A stretch of DNA of 64,000 nucleotides from Gammaproteobacteria bacterium (GTDB lineage Bacteria; Pseudomonadota; Gammaproteobacteria; Steroidobacterales; Rariloculaceae): NCBI GenBank assembly GCA_017577365.1, contig PKRJ01000018.1, positions 3,189 to 67,188 of the forward strand, written 5' to 3'. The position numbers and the translations under genes are program-made. Shown in pieces: positions 33,550-43,021 of the stretch. Every line of letters starts with the position of its first letter. The first letter of the stretch is position 1. Below the pieces are notes generated by a model, which saw only the letters and a program-made list of their open reading frames with translations, searched no databases and was not told where the DNA came from.

Positions 33550-35622
33550 CTAGAAGGACGCCGCGTCGTATAGCCACGGCTCGCAGGCTTTCTCGATCGT
33601 ACGGATCGCCTCTCGATCCGCAAACTGTTTGTAGATACCGACATTGCCTGCCGATACCGCGGGCTGAAAGAAACGGCCGGGCTGCGCCGCGCTTTCTGTG
33701 AGCTCCAACGCGTCGGCGATGCGCGCTCGGTAGTCGTCGCTCGTGACGAAGCGCTCGAATTGCACTTCGATCACCCGCTCGGCCACCGATGCTTGCCGCA
33801 TCGCGGCGGCGAACTCTCCTCTCACGCGTCGGACGTGCGCGACGAACTCGGGCACCGGAGGCGCTCCGCGGCCCTCGGTGCACCAGGCGGTGTACTGGTC
33901 TCGAGGATCGCGAAACACGGCGATCGATCGCAGATGAGGTATGAAGCGGAGAAGGGGAAAGTCGACGCCCCGTACCAGATTGTTGAACAAGAGCAGACGG
34001 CTCGAATCCTCGGCCTTCGCGACGGCGGTGCGGAGCAGCAGGCGCGACAGCGCGCCGACGATCTCGCCCGGCACGGCGGAACCCTTCGAAGGCAGCGTCC
34101 GCAGCTCAGCGACGAATCGCTCGAAGGCGTCGCTGAACGCGTCGAATGTGCCAGGGTCCGTGTACGCGTGCCACAACAGCCCGCGCTCGTCGACCGCGAG
34201 CACCGTGTGCAGAACGACGGCTTCGAGGGCGTGGTAAAGCTCGCGCCGCGACCGTCGCGGCGAGAGGGCGCCTGCGAGCTGTCGCAGCTCGTTCCGAGCG
34301 CCGCGCCGGCCGCGGACGAGCGCGGCTATCGTGCGTACGAGCTGGCGCGGCGCGGAGACGCGCAATCGTAGCAGCGACGCGGCGCCCGGCATCTCGTCGG
34401 AATTGCCGATCACGGCGCTTTCGCTTTTCCCGAGCGGCATCTCGACCGAAGCGAATTCTCGGAGCCAGTCGTTGACCGCACCGCTTCCGGACCAGCCGAA
34501 GCCCGTCGTCGTCACCGCCCGAATGCCGTCGAGATCGGCGGCGCGGTCGGGCCCCTTGCCATGGCGGTGCGAGTTCCGGCCGTCCAGCAGCGTCTCGGCG
34601 GTTCGCTCGAAGTCCGCCCAGAGCCGCGCGATGCGCTCGGCCTGATCGGGACCGAGCCCGGTGCCGGCGTATAGCTCGCGAATCCACGCCAAAGGTTCTC
34701 TCGAGCGCCGCCTTTCGAGAATTCTTGCGGCTCGATGCTGGTGCTGCACGCGGTGAACGCGCGCCAGCGCGCGCGCGAGGTGCCGCTTCAAGCGCGCGTT
34801 ATCGGGCGAGGCGTCTTTGAGCGCGAGCAGTCGACGATAGCCGCTCTCGACGTCGCCGAGTCTGATCTCGCAGTCGGCGAGCGATCGCATCACCTTGTCG
34901 CGCGATGCAGGATCGTTCTCGAGGACGCGCAACCACAGCTCGCGCGCCGCCCGGAAGTCGCCCTCGAGCATCGCCATCCGGGCGGCGGCCGCGTCGAGCG
35001 ACGCAGGCTGCGCCGATCGATCCCGGAAGCTCTCGATGCGTGGACGAAGCCGGGCGGCGATGCGCCGAAAGCGGTAGCGCTTGTCCTCGGTGCGCTGCGG
35101 CCGCTGCGCCCGAATCAGAGCCGCCAGATCGAGCGCGTCGTCCTCGTTCGCCGCCGCCTCCACCCAGCTTTCGACCTCCGGCGCCGACGCTTCGAGCGGG
35201 TAGACGCGGCACGCGTCGACGCGCAGCGACCCCGAGCCCGTGACGTAAAGGACGACCGATGTCCCGCGGAGCGCGGGCTCGGCGCCGAGAACGAGCCTCG
35301 CGGTGCCGCAAACGAAGGCCGTCCGTGCCTTCGCGATGAGCGCGTCGGCCGAATACTGCAACACGCTCAACGTCAAGCGCGAACCCGCGGCGGCAGCGCC
35401 GCTCGTGCGCATGGAGATCAGGTAGCGAGCATTCGGCTCGAGCGCGAGCTCGTTGCTCGAGCTCGGCGTGCTCAGAGACGTGTGCGGGTGATTCGTGATG
35501 GAGCCGTGTGCGCCGGCGGGGAACGCGTAGTCGAACGAACCCGCGGTCTCGACGATTCCGTCGCGCGCCCGTAGATCGATCGTGCCCGCCGGTCGGCCGG
35601 AGAAGTAGAGGGTTACGAGCAT
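33550..35622 (-). CDS. Sulfotransferase-like protein with TPR-like middle
   Basis: 690 residues, no signal peptide. An N-terminal beta-sandwich region (about 1-140), then a helical TPR-like region (about 190-310; DFRAARELWLRVLENDPASRDKV), then a C-terminal sulfotransferase fold: a PAPS-like loop GFGWSGSGAVNDWL (about 377-390) and a VFRDPRDQYTAWC motif for the 3'-phosphate. A polysaccharide or peptide sulfotransferase is the best guess. No glycosyltransferase or polysaccharide genes are beside it in the window. Confidence 0.7.
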   Translation of the reverse strand: MLVTLYFSGRPAGTIDLRARDGIVETAGSFDYAFPAGAHGSITNHPHTSLSTPSSSNELALEPNARYLISMRTSGAAAAGSRLTLSVLQYSADALIAKARTAFVCGTARLVLGAEPALRGTSVVLYVTGSGSLRVDACRVYPLEASAPEVESWVEAAANEDDALDLAALIRAQRPQRTEDKRYRFRRIAARLRPRIESFRDRSAQPASLDAAAARMAMLEGDFRAARELWLRVLENDPASRDKVMRSLADCEIRLGDVESGYRRLLALKDASPDNARLKRHLARALARVHRVQHQHRAARILERRRSREPLAWIRELYAGTGLGPDQAERIARLWADFERTAETLLDGRNSHRHGKGPDRAADLDGIRAVTTTGFGWSGSGAVNDWLREFASVEMPLGKSESAVIGNSDEMPGAASLLRLRVSAPRQLVRTIAALVRGRRGARNELRQLAGALSPRRSRRELYHALEAVVLHTVLAVDERGLLWHAYTDPGTFDAFSDAFERFVAELRTLPSKGSAVPGEIVGALSRLLLRTAVAKAEDSSRLLLFNNLVRGVDFPLLRFIPHLRSIAVFRDPRDQYTAWCTEGRGAPPVPEFVAHVRRVRGEFAAAMRQASVAERVIEVQFERFVTSDDYRARIADALELTESAAQPGRFFQPAVSAGNVGIYKQFADREAIRTIEKACEPWLYDAASF

Positions 35623-35685
35623 GGGCCGGCATTGTACCGGCTCGACGACGGTCGTCGCGCGCCGGTCACGCGGCCGATGCTCGTC

Positions 35686-35723
35686 GCGCGATAGCGGCGC
35701 GGAACGAAGCGCCGCTATCGCGC
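35686..35723 (-). terminator. Perfect 15-bp hairpin after the cytochrome c gene
   Basis: GCGCGATAGCGGCGC / GCGCCGCTATCGCGC, loop GGAACGAA. It lies 24 bp beyond the stop codon of the cytochrome gene on the minus strand. There is no T-run, so it may be an extragenic palindrome or a structured transcript end. Confidence 0.55.
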
Positions 35724-35746
35724 ATATCGACTATGCGAGCTGCTCG

Positions 35747-36106
35747 TTACTTGCGCGTGACGTACCTCGCGAGCGCGTCGAGGTCTTCGTCGGAGATCTC
35801 GGTCTTGCGGAACGGCGCCATCGACAGCACGCCCTGGCGCACGAAGACCTTCACGGCTTCGGGCGTCAAGTCGGTCCGTTCGAGCAGCACGGCGGGCACG
35901 CTGCCGTTGTACTTGACCTGCAACGACTGCGTGCCGGGATGACCGGGGCCGGGCGCGTGACACGGCGCGCACCAATACTCGTAGACGGCGCGGCCGCGCT
36001 CGTTCGTATCCTGCGCGCTCGCGGTCTCCGCAAGCCATGCGGTCGCCCCGAGCGCGACGAACGCGGCGGCGCCGATCGCGGCGATGCGATGCGTGCGCAT
36101 GGTCAT
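35747..36106 (-). CDS. Small c-type cytochrome, flavoprotein partner
   Basis: 119 residues; signal peptide ends TASAQ. The heme motif CAPCH with a distal Met in VLSMAPFRK shows a class I cytochrome c. GGGAGGG precedes the ATG, and the start is one base after the stop of the flavoprotein gene. By analogy with PchC/PchF it should accept electrons from the flavin dehydrogenase and pass them to the respiratory chain. Confidence 0.85.
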   Translation of the reverse strand: MTMRTHRIAAIGAAAFVALGATAWLAETASAQDTNERGRAVYEYWCAPCHAPGPGHPGTQSLQVKYNGSVPAVLLERTDLTPEAVKVFVRQGVLSMAPFRKTEISDEDLDALARYVTRK

Positions 36107-36107
36107 C

Positions 36108-37646
36108 TCAACCCTCCCTGAGATGCTTCGGCCATACGCCGTAGCGCCCGGCGGCGAGAATGCCGTTCGGATCGAGCGCGTCCTTGATCTTCTCCCGCAT
36201 CCTGCGCAGCGCATGGTTGTTATACGAATAGGTGTCCGAGATGATGTCCTGGAACACCGTCGGCGCGCGGTACTCGGCCCAGCCGTTGTCGGCGGCGAGC
36301 TTCACCCACTTCTCGAAGGCCGCGCGGATCTTGCGGTTCTCGTCCGCGTTCTTCGAGATCGGGAACATGATCAGCGCGACGAGCGAGCGCTCCCAGTTCG
36401 TCATGAACACGGGACCGACGATCCCCAGGTTCTCGCCGCCCGTGACCTCGGCGAGATTCGTGCGATAGAAATCGCGGAACTTGAGCAGCTCCTCGCCGTC
36501 GCGCGGAATGATCGGCGAGAAGCCGATGTGGCCGCCGGCGGGGCTCGGCTGCATCGGGCTTCGCCCGAGCATCGCGAATGTCGAGAGATTCGGGATGCCG
36601 AAATTTACGAGCCGCACCCGCTCGCGGTCCTGCGGCGACAGCGGAATGCGGATCAGATCCTCCTCGACGAACCGGCTGCCGTCGATCGCCGAGAATTTTT
36701 CCTTCGCGTACTCGAGCTGCGCGCGGATCACTTTCTCGGGACCGTAGATCGGCAGCTGCAGCGTCCACGCCGGTCCGGCGCCTCCGCCCGCGGGGCCGAA
36801 CGCTCCGGCGCCGCCGAGCTGCGTCGAGCCGTTGACGACGTGCTGGTTCTCGAGCAGGTTCAGCGTGTCCATCAACGGGATGATGTCCCGGTCGTTGAAG
36901 ACCTGCACCGTCGCCGAGATATAGGCCTCGGGACGCGGCATCAGCCAGAAGCCCATCTTCGTCACGATGCCCATGTTGCCCTGGCGGAACAGACCGTCGA
37001 CCCACGGGCCGTAACCCCACTTGTTCTGCTGCCAGGTCTTCGAGCCGGGCACGGCGCCCATGCCGGTACGGACGATCTCGCCGTCCGGGAGCACGACCTC
37101 CATGCCGCAATGCGCGCCGAAGTGATCGCGGAACGGATACGCGGTCCAACCGCCGCCGCCGTCGAGCGCATTACCGATGACGCTGCCCCAGCCGGGATCC
37201 GGCGGATCGATCCAGAGCGCGAGGCCGCGCTTCTCGATCTCGTTGTAGAGATCGAAATAGCTGACGCCCGGCTCGACGAGCGCGTAGGCGTTGCGCTCGT
37301 TGATCTCGAGCACGCGGTTCATGCGCTTCAGATCGACGACGACGCTGCCCGAATAGACCGGCGCGGAGCCGCCGTACGCGAGGTTGCGTCCGGTCGAAAT
37401 CGGGTAGAGCGGAATGCGGTACTTGTTCGCGATGCGAACGACGGCCTGCACTTCCTCGACCGTGTACGGCGCAACCGCGGCCGACGCGAGGCGCTCCTCG
37501 GGCTCGCCCCAGTACGGCGAATAGGCGTCGCGATAGAGCGCGACGTCCTCGTCGGACGTGAAAACCCAGTCCGCGCCGACGGCATCACGGAACTCGCCGA
37601 TCGCCGCGTTCCAATCTCGCTGGCTGACTCCTGGCGGTATGGCCAT
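36108..37646 (-). CDS. FAD-linked 4-cresol dehydrogenase-like flavoprotein (VAO family)
   Basis: 512 residues; ATG 37646 with GGGGAG upstream. The PCMH-type FAD domain is marked by PISTGRNLAYGGSAPVYSGSV and by a GSVIGNALDGGGGWTAYPFRDHFG stretch; the C-terminal part ends in the family-typical DPNGILAAGRYG. This matches 4-cresol dehydrogenase, eugenol hydroxylase and vanillyl-alcohol-oxidase relatives, which act on para-alkylphenols. The residue that anchors FAD (Tyr or His) I cannot assign by eye. It forms an operon with the cytochrome c downstream and a Tat-type protein upstream (13-bp gap). Confidence 0.85.
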   Translation of the reverse strand: MAIPPGVSQRDWNAAIGEFRDAVGADWVFTSDEDVALYRDAYSPYWGEPEERLASAAVAPYTVEEVQAVVRIANKYRIPLYPISTGRNLAYGGSAPVYSGSVVVDLKRMNRVLEINERNAYALVEPGVSYFDLYNEIEKRGLALWIDPPDPGWGSVIGNALDGGGGWTAYPFRDHFGAHCGMEVVLPDGEIVRTGMGAVPGSKTWQQNKWGYGPWVDGLFRQGNMGIVTKMGFWLMPRPEAYISATVQVFNDRDIIPLMDTLNLLENQHVVNGSTQLGGAGAFGPAGGGAGPAWTLQLPIYGPEKVIRAQLEYAKEKFSAIDGSRFVEEDLIRIPLSPQDRERVRLVNFGIPNLSTFAMLGRSPMQPSPAGGHIGFSPIIPRDGEELLKFRDFYRTNLAEVTGGENLGIVGPVFMTNWERSLVALIMFPISKNADENRKIRAAFEKWVKLAADNGWAEYRAPTVFQDIISDTYSYNNHALRRMREKIKDALDPNGILAAGRYGVWPKHLREG

Positions 37647-37659
37647 ATCGGATCTCCCC

Positions 37660-38241
37660 TCAAACCGCCGAACGCGGCGCGATGATCCACGAATAAAGCT
37701 TCGTCGGCTCGTCGAGCCGGGTCGCCATGCCCGAATCGGTCGGTCGGAAATCACGCGCGGGCACGGAGGTCCCGGTCACGAGAGCATCGGCGAGCGCGCG
37801 CGGCCAGCTCGAGCCCGCCGCGTAGAGCTCGTCGTGAAGATGCGGATCGGCCGTGCGCACGATGCGGTGAATCGCGGCGCCTCGCTTCAACGGCTCGTGC
37901 TCGGCTTCGAAGACGACGCGCAGGCCGTGCTCCCAGCCGAGCCGCTCGAGCAGGAACAGCGCCGGCCGCTCGGTGAGCCCGGCGATCGCGCCCGGAGCGG
38001 ATCTCCAGCGTTTCAGTAGCTCGTTCTGCCAAAGGTCCGTGATGTCGCCTTCGATCGAGAATGTTCGGGCACCCAGCAGCGCGGCATGCGCGCCGAACTC
38101 GCGTGCCGCCGCATGGCGCTCGTCCAGGATTACACCGTCGAGCGTCGCGGAAGGATGCCCTTTCGCGAAGGCCGCTCGGCCGGCGAGCGGCGCGGCCGAC
38201 AGCACGGCCGCGGACTGCAGGAATTCCCGCCTGTTCGTCAC
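37660..38241 (-). CDS. Tat-type exported protein linked to the flavoprotein operon
   Basis: 193 residues; GTG 38241 with GGGGGAGGAAG upstream. The N-terminus TNRREFLQSAAVLSAAPLAGRAAFA is a twin-arginine signal. The body contains a WxxxLLKRW segment and a short GTSVPARDFRPTDSGMATRLDEPTKLYSWIIAP end, but no recognised domain. Found next to 4-cresol-dehydrogenase-like genes; it may assist in electron transfer or in folding, which is inference. Confidence 0.65.
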   Translation of the reverse strand: MTNRREFLQSAAVLSAAPLAGRAAFAKGHPSATLDGVILDERHAAAREFGAHAALLGARTFSIEGDITDLWQNELLKRWRSAPGAIAGLTERPALFLLERLGWEHGLRVVFEAEHEPLKRGAAIHRIVRTADPHLHDELYAAGSSWPRALADALVTGTSVPARDFRPTDSGMATRLDEPTKLYSWIIAPRSAV

Positions 38242-38519
38242 GATCTTCCTCCCCCGGAAAGCCGCCGCGCGCGAACCGCTGCGAACGGGCAACTGAAAGA
38301 TGTCGCGAGAGGTTGGCGGAAGTGTCGTCACGGCGTCAAGCGAGCGATGGCCGAACGAGTCGCTCCGGCACCCGTGTGTCGCGCTACGCGGCATCGAAAC
38401 CGCCGACCGAAAGCACGCGAGATTTCCGGATCGGTCAAATGCCCGAAGGCCTGCTAGGATGTCGAGGAGCGTGCACCTTGTGAGGGCACGTCCGTCGCGA
38501 CAGTCCACGGAGGGCCGAC

Positions 38520-38786
38520 ATGGCGAAAGGTTGGGCCGGCGAAGACGCCGCGCAAGAGCAGATCGACGCAACGATAGAAGATGCGGTGCAACGCGCACGG
38601 AGCCGCTTGCCGAGCGGCCCGAGCCTTGCCGTATGCGTCGAGTGCGGCGAGGAGATCCCCGAGGCACGCCGAAAGGCGATCCCCGGCGTGCGCCTATGCG
38701 TGAGTTGCCAGGAGACGCACGATCGCGAGGACGCACCCTTCTCCGGATACAACCGCCGCGGCAACAAGGACAGTCAGCTTCGCTAA
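38520..38786 (+). CDS. DksA/TraR-type C4 zinc finger protein
   Basis: 88 residues with GGAGGG before the ATG. The zinc finger is Cys-X2-Cys (CVECGEEIPEARRKAIPGVR) and a downstream CVSCQ; the shape matches YbiI/TraR-type small DksA relatives, which bind near the RNA polymerase secondary channel. A coiled N-terminal segment of only about 30 residues lacks the long coiled coil of DksA. Confidence 0.85.
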   Translation: MAKGWAGEDAAQEQIDATIEDAVQRARSRLPSGPSLAVCVECGEEIPEARRKAIPGVRLCVSCQETHDREDAPFSGYNRRGNKDSQLR

Positions 38787-38870
38787 CGATCGCCGTCCAG
38801 CCGACGCACGTGGCGTTCTGGCGCGTGAGACCGCGGATCATCGCCGCCGGCGAGTCCTCATGAGCCTCGG

Positions 38871-38899
38871 GGCCGATGCAGCGGTGGGCTGCATCGGCC
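38871..38899 (-). terminator. 11-bp hairpin between convergent genes
   Basis: Perfect stem GGCCGATGCAG / CTGCATCGGCC with a 7-base loop, 35 bp beyond the TonB receptor stop. Also suits the end of the plus-strand zinc finger gene. No strong T-run. Confidence 0.55.
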
Positions 38900-38933
38900 T
38901 TCTCGAGCTACGAGTCGTCAATATCCGCGACGC

Positions 38934-41858
38934 TCAGAACGCGAACCGCACGCCGGCTCGGAAGCGTCGCCCGATCGTGTCGAAGAAGACCGGATTCGTC
39001 GGATACAGATTGCCTCCCGGCGCGACCGGCGGATCGCGATCGAGCAAATTGTTCACGACCCAGAACACTTGCAGCGCCCGGCCGTCCGCGCGCGGAAAGT
39101 CGTACGATCCCGACCAGCTCAGGTACACGCGGCTGTCGACGCTGTTGTCGGTCACGGTATTGGGCAACGTGTTCGTCGATGCGCCCGGAGGGCTTTCCGT
39201 CCACAGCGCGTTCAGCTTGCCGGAGTCGATCCATTTCGTCTCGAGCGTCGTGACGAAGCGGTCGCGCGAGTACGTGAGCCATGCCGTCGCCTGCCAGTCC
39301 GGCGACGTGTTGAAGCCGCCGAAGGAAGCGACAGGACCGCTTTGGCCGTGGTAGTTCACCGGCGGACTGCCGAGACCGTTGTCCACGATGAGGTCGTAGA
39401 GATAGGTCGCGATCACGCGGACGTCGAGGTTTCCCGCGCGAACGGGCACTTCGTAGCCGATCTCGAAATCGTAGCCCCGGGTCAAGAACGAGCCGATGTT
39501 GATAGAGGTCGAATCGACCGCGACGATGTCGGACGTACCGGCGCCGACGATCTTCTGGCACACGACACCCGTGCCGCCGCTCGCGAAGCATGCATCGACG
39601 ATCTGCTGCGCGGAGAGTCCGCCCGTGCCGCCCGGCGTGATCGCATCGACGAGATCGATCTCGTACCAGTCCGCGGAGAACCGGAGCCGGTCGAACGACA
39701 GCACGATGCCGAGCGTCGTCGTATCGGCTTTCTCCGGTTTGAGGTTCGGATTGCCGCCGGTCGTGCTTTCATAGGTTTCCGGCGCGTTGTTGTTCCAAGG
39801 ATTGTTGATCCCCGCGGGGAAACTCCCCGGTGCGCCGACGGTGGTCACGCGCGGCAGGAAGAGCTCGCGGAAGCTGGCCGCGCGCACGTCGCGCGACAGC
39901 GTGCCGCGGAAGCGCAGCCAGCTCGTCGGATCGAAGATCGCGGCCGCTTTCCAGCTCGTGAACGAATGCGAGCTCGAAGGCGTCGCGGGGTCGATGCTCG
40001 TCGCTTCGTTGCGCGTCCGACGCGCGGCGAAGTTCGTGTGCAGCTTCTCGTGCATCGGCACGTCGATCTCGATGTACCCCTCGAGCACGTCGATCTCGCC
40101 GCCGCGGTCGAACCCCCAGGTCAGGAAGTACGAGCCGTACCAAGGCTGGTTCTCGAGATCGTGTGTCGCCCTCGACTCGTTCTTCCGCCATTCGAGGCCG
40201 GTTGCCGCGAGGATCGGTCCCGCCCAGCCGTCCGCGATGCGGCCGCGGAAGTTCGCGCCGATGACGTCCTGGTCGTAGCGCGTGTCTTCCTTCAGCGTGC
40301 GGTATACGTACGCGAGCGCCTCGGGATCGGCATTGCCGATGCCGAACAGGTTCAGCGGCTTGCACCCTTCCGCGAGCGGATTGAACGCGGGACCGGGCAG
40401 CGTGGCGCGACAGACGATGGGGCTCGTCGGGTCGTTCGGGTCGGCGTGCACCGCGTCGAGTGCCCAGCCGAGGAAGTTGTAGGTGGGCGGCGGCACGACG
40501 AACGGCGGCAGCAATCCGCCGACGACGTTGTTGTAGAGCCGCTGCTCGTTCTCGTTGCGGCCGTGCTGGTAGTACGCATCCCATTGCCAGCCTCCGCCGA
40601 GCTCGCCGTCGAACCCGACGACGAATCGGATCGTGTCGTTCTCCGTCGTGTTGCGCGCGGAGATCACGTCGGGCAAGAAGATGCGCGCGAAGGTCCCGCC
40701 GTTCGGCGCGAGGGCGCGCACCTCCGGCGTCAGGAACGCGTTGTCCGGCGCGATCGGCAGCGCGATCGGGCCGAGCGCCCCGTTCGCGGGGAAGCTCTCC
40801 GCGCTGCTGTGCGCGAACGCGGCCTCGGCGAAGAAGTTCATGCCGTTGCCGAGCGAGTAATCGAGGTGCGCGAGGATCGAATAGCGCTCGGTCTCCGGGC
40901 GAATGTTCGAGATGTCGTAGCCGCGGAGCGCGCCGTCGCCGCCGAAGCGGGCGAACGTGCCGGGGAAGACGCCGGGATCGTACGGCAGGAGCTCCGTGCC
41001 GTCGGCGTTGAATTGCATCGGTGCGCCGCCGGTCGGCGTGAACACGCCCGTTTCGGACGTCGGAAACTTCGCGTTCGGCGCGACGACGAAGTTCGGCAGA
41101 CCGTTGCCGTCTGCATACGCAGTGTTCGTGCCGACGCCCCACGCTTCGGCGCACCAATCGCGGGTCCGCGAGCAGGGGCCGATCGTATCCTGTTGCTGGT
41201 ACTCGACGCCGAAGATCACGTGCGCGCGATCTCCCGCGCCCAGCGGCGTGCCGAAAGCGAACGACGCGTGCGTATCGCCGCCGTCGTCCTCGGTCGTGCG
41301 GCCGTAGTCGAGCTGCGCGCGGAAGCCGTCGAGGTCGCGGTCGAGGATGACGTTGACGACGCCTGCGATCGCGTCCGAGCCGTACGCCGCGGATGCGCCG
41401 CCGGTGACGACCTCCGTCCGCTCGACGAGCATCGACGGAATCAGCGTGAGGTCGACCGCGCCGCCTTCGGTCGTCGGAACGACGCGTTTGGTGTCGACGA
41501 GCGTGAGCGTCCGGGTCCCGAAGAACGGGTTCAAGCCACGCAGGTTCGCAAGCTGCGCGCCGACGTTGAAGTTGCCGATGCCGACGTTCGTCTCGGTGAA
41601 AAACGCCGTGTTCTGCGGCAGCGTCCGGACGACGTCGCCAACGTTGACGAGCCCGAGCTGGTTGATCTGCTCCGCACCGATCACCGAAAGCGGCTGCGGC
41701 GAATCGAAACCGCTCCGCACGACGCGCGAGCCCGTGACGATGACCTCTTCTTGAGGCTGATTGCTTTGAGCCGTGACGGCCGTCGGATAGGTCGACGCGA
41801 TGCCGACGCCGCCCAGAACGATACCGATGGCGCGACGAAGAGCGCTTTGCTCGAACAT
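38934..41858 (-). CDS. TonB-dependent outer membrane receptor
   Basis: 974 residues; ATG 41858 with GGGAGGG upstream. Signal peptide ends VTAQ; the plug begins with EEVIVTGSRVVRSGFDSP and holds NLRGLNPFFGTRTLTLVDTKRVV and VVTGGASAAYGSDAIAGVVNVIL. A long 22-strand barrel follows and ends RRFRAGVRFAF with the usual aromatic terminal residue. It takes up a siderophore, vitamin or glycan-type ligand; the specific substrate is not deducible. Divergent from the sugar-isomerase-like gene. Confidence 0.9.
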   Translation of the reverse strand: MFEQSALRRAIGIVLGGVGIASTYPTAVTAQSNQPQEEVIVTGSRVVRSGFDSPQPLSVIGAEQINQLGLVNVGDVVRTLPQNTAFFTETNVGIGNFNVGAQLANLRGLNPFFGTRTLTLVDTKRVVPTTEGGAVDLTLIPSMLVERTEVVTGGASAAYGSDAIAGVVNVILDRDLDGFRAQLDYGRTTEDDGGDTHASFAFGTPLGAGDRAHVIFGVEYQQQDTIGPCSRTRDWCAEAWGVGTNTAYADGNGLPNFVVAPNAKFPTSETGVFTPTGGAPMQFNADGTELLPYDPGVFPGTFARFGGDGALRGYDISNIRPETERYSILAHLDYSLGNGMNFFAEAAFAHSSAESFPANGALGPIALPIAPDNAFLTPEVRALAPNGGTFARIFLPDVISARNTTENDTIRFVVGFDGELGGGWQWDAYYQHGRNENEQRLYNNVVGGLLPPFVVPPPTYNFLGWALDAVHADPNDPTSPIVCRATLPGPAFNPLAEGCKPLNLFGIGNADPEALAYVYRTLKEDTRYDQDVIGANFRGRIADGWAGPILAATGLEWRKNESRATHDLENQPWYGSYFLTWGFDRGGEIDVLEGYIEIDVPMHEKLHTNFAARRTRNEATSIDPATPSSSHSFTSWKAAAIFDPTSWLRFRGTLSRDVRAASFRELFLPRVTTVGAPGSFPAGINNPWNNNAPETYESTTGGNPNLKPEKADTTTLGIVLSFDRLRFSADWYEIDLVDAITPGGTGGLSAQQIVDACFASGGTGVVCQKIVGAGTSDIVAVDSTSINIGSFLTRGYDFEIGYEVPVRAGNLDVRVIATYLYDLIVDNGLGSPPVNYHGQSGPVASFGGFNTSPDWQATAWLTYSRDRFVTTLETKWIDSGKLNALWTESPPGASTNTLPNTVTDNSVDSRVYLSWSGSYDFPRADGRALQVFWVVNNLLDRDPPVAPGGNLYPTNPVFFDTIGRRFRAGVRFAF

Positions 41859-42094
41859 GGACCCTCCCCCCTCGTAGATAGGCGTCCATGCGATCATCGA
41901 CCGCCGGCCCTGGCGCTTAGCCCTCCTAACTATAAGGCCGGACGCGGGCTTCCCGCACGCGGTTCTTTGCACCTCCGCTTCGCCGAATCGGCAGCCGGAC
42001 GGCCATGCCCCGCGGGACCGCCGGACGCTCGAGCGGCAGCCGAATGGAAGCGGCATGCTGGCGGTCGCGCCGGATCGGCGATACATTGGCGCGC

Positions 42095-43003
42095 ATGCCG
42101 ACTCGACGCATGTTGCTGGCCGCGCCGCTCGCGGCCGCTTTTTGGCGCGCCGTTTCCGCGCAGACCGTGCCGACGGGGCGTATGTCGCTCGCGCTCCATC
42201 AGAACACGTCGCGAGCCGCGGGTTTCCGGGGATCGCTCGAGGGGTGGGCGCGCGCGGGGATTCGCTACGTCGAGCTCACGGACGTGCTGCTCGACGAATT
42301 TCTCGAGCGCGATACGTTGTCGAGCGCACGACGGCTTCTCGCGGACCTCGGCCTCGAGCCGGTCTCCGCGGCGATCGTTCTGCCGGACGTCTGGATTCCC
42401 GGGCCCGAGCGGGCGTCGTCGCTCGAGATATGGCGGCGGCGCTGTGAGCAATTCGCCGAGCTCGGTCTCGAGAAGATCTATTGCCCGTCGATCACCACTC
42501 GCCCGGTCACGGCGGAGGACTTCGCGGCGACGCCGGCGTGCATTCGCGAGGTCGGCGACATCACGCGGTCATGGGGGCTCACAGCGATGATCGAGTTCGC
42601 GCGCACGTCGACGCATCTCGCGACGCTCAGATCGACGCTTCGCGTGGTGCGCGAGGCCGCGCATCCGAACGTCCGGCCGATGCTCGACTTCTTCCACTTC
42701 TGGGCCGGTCTCGGCAAGCTCGAGGAGCTCGACCTGCTCGAGCCGGGCGAGCTCGCGCACGTTCATTTCCAGGATGTGCTCGACGCGCCGCCGGAGCTGA
42801 CCGACAACAGCTACCGGTTGATCCCGGGTGACGGTATTGCACCCGTCGGGACGATCCTGAAGAAGCTCGCCGAGAAAGGCTATTCCGGCGCGCTGTCGGT
42901 AGAGCTGTTTCGTTCCGAGCTCGTGAACGGCGACCCGTACGAGGTTGCCACCGAGATCCGGACGAAGTGCGAGGCCGTGATGCGCGAAGCCGGCGTGCTC
43001 TGA
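42095..43003 (+). CDS. Exported sugar phosphate isomerase/epimerase-like protein
   Basis: 302 residues; ATG 42095 gives an N-terminal signal (MPTRRMLLAAPLAAAFWRAVSAQ, possibly Tat-like). A TIM-barrel of the AP endonuclease/xylose isomerase type is suggested by YVELTDVLLDEFLE, IYCPSITTRPV, RPMLDFFHFW, AHVHFQDVL and SVELFRSEL, which place Glu, Asp and His ligands in the usual order. Substrate unknown; the export signal is unusual for this family. Confidence 0.75.
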   Translation: MPTRRMLLAAPLAAAFWRAVSAQTVPTGRMSLALHQNTSRAAGFRGSLEGWARAGIRYVELTDVLLDEFLERDTLSSARRLLADLGLEPVSAAIVLPDVWIPGPERASSLEIWRRRCEQFAELGLEKIYCPSITTRPVTAEDFAATPACIREVGDITRSWGLTAMIEFARTSTHLATLRSTLRVVREAAHPNVRPMLDFFHFWAGLGKLEELDLLEPGELAHVHFQDVLDAPPELTDNSYRLIPGDGIAPVGTILKKLAEKGYSGALSVELFRSELVNGDPYEVATEIRTKCEAVMREAGVL

Positions 43004-43021
43004 CGTTGCGCGGGATCGCGC

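Noticed and set aside
39069..42590. 1173-codon plus-strand open frame opposite the TonB receptor
   Set aside because: Shadow of the receptor gene, with Arg/Ala-rich content and no recognisable domain.
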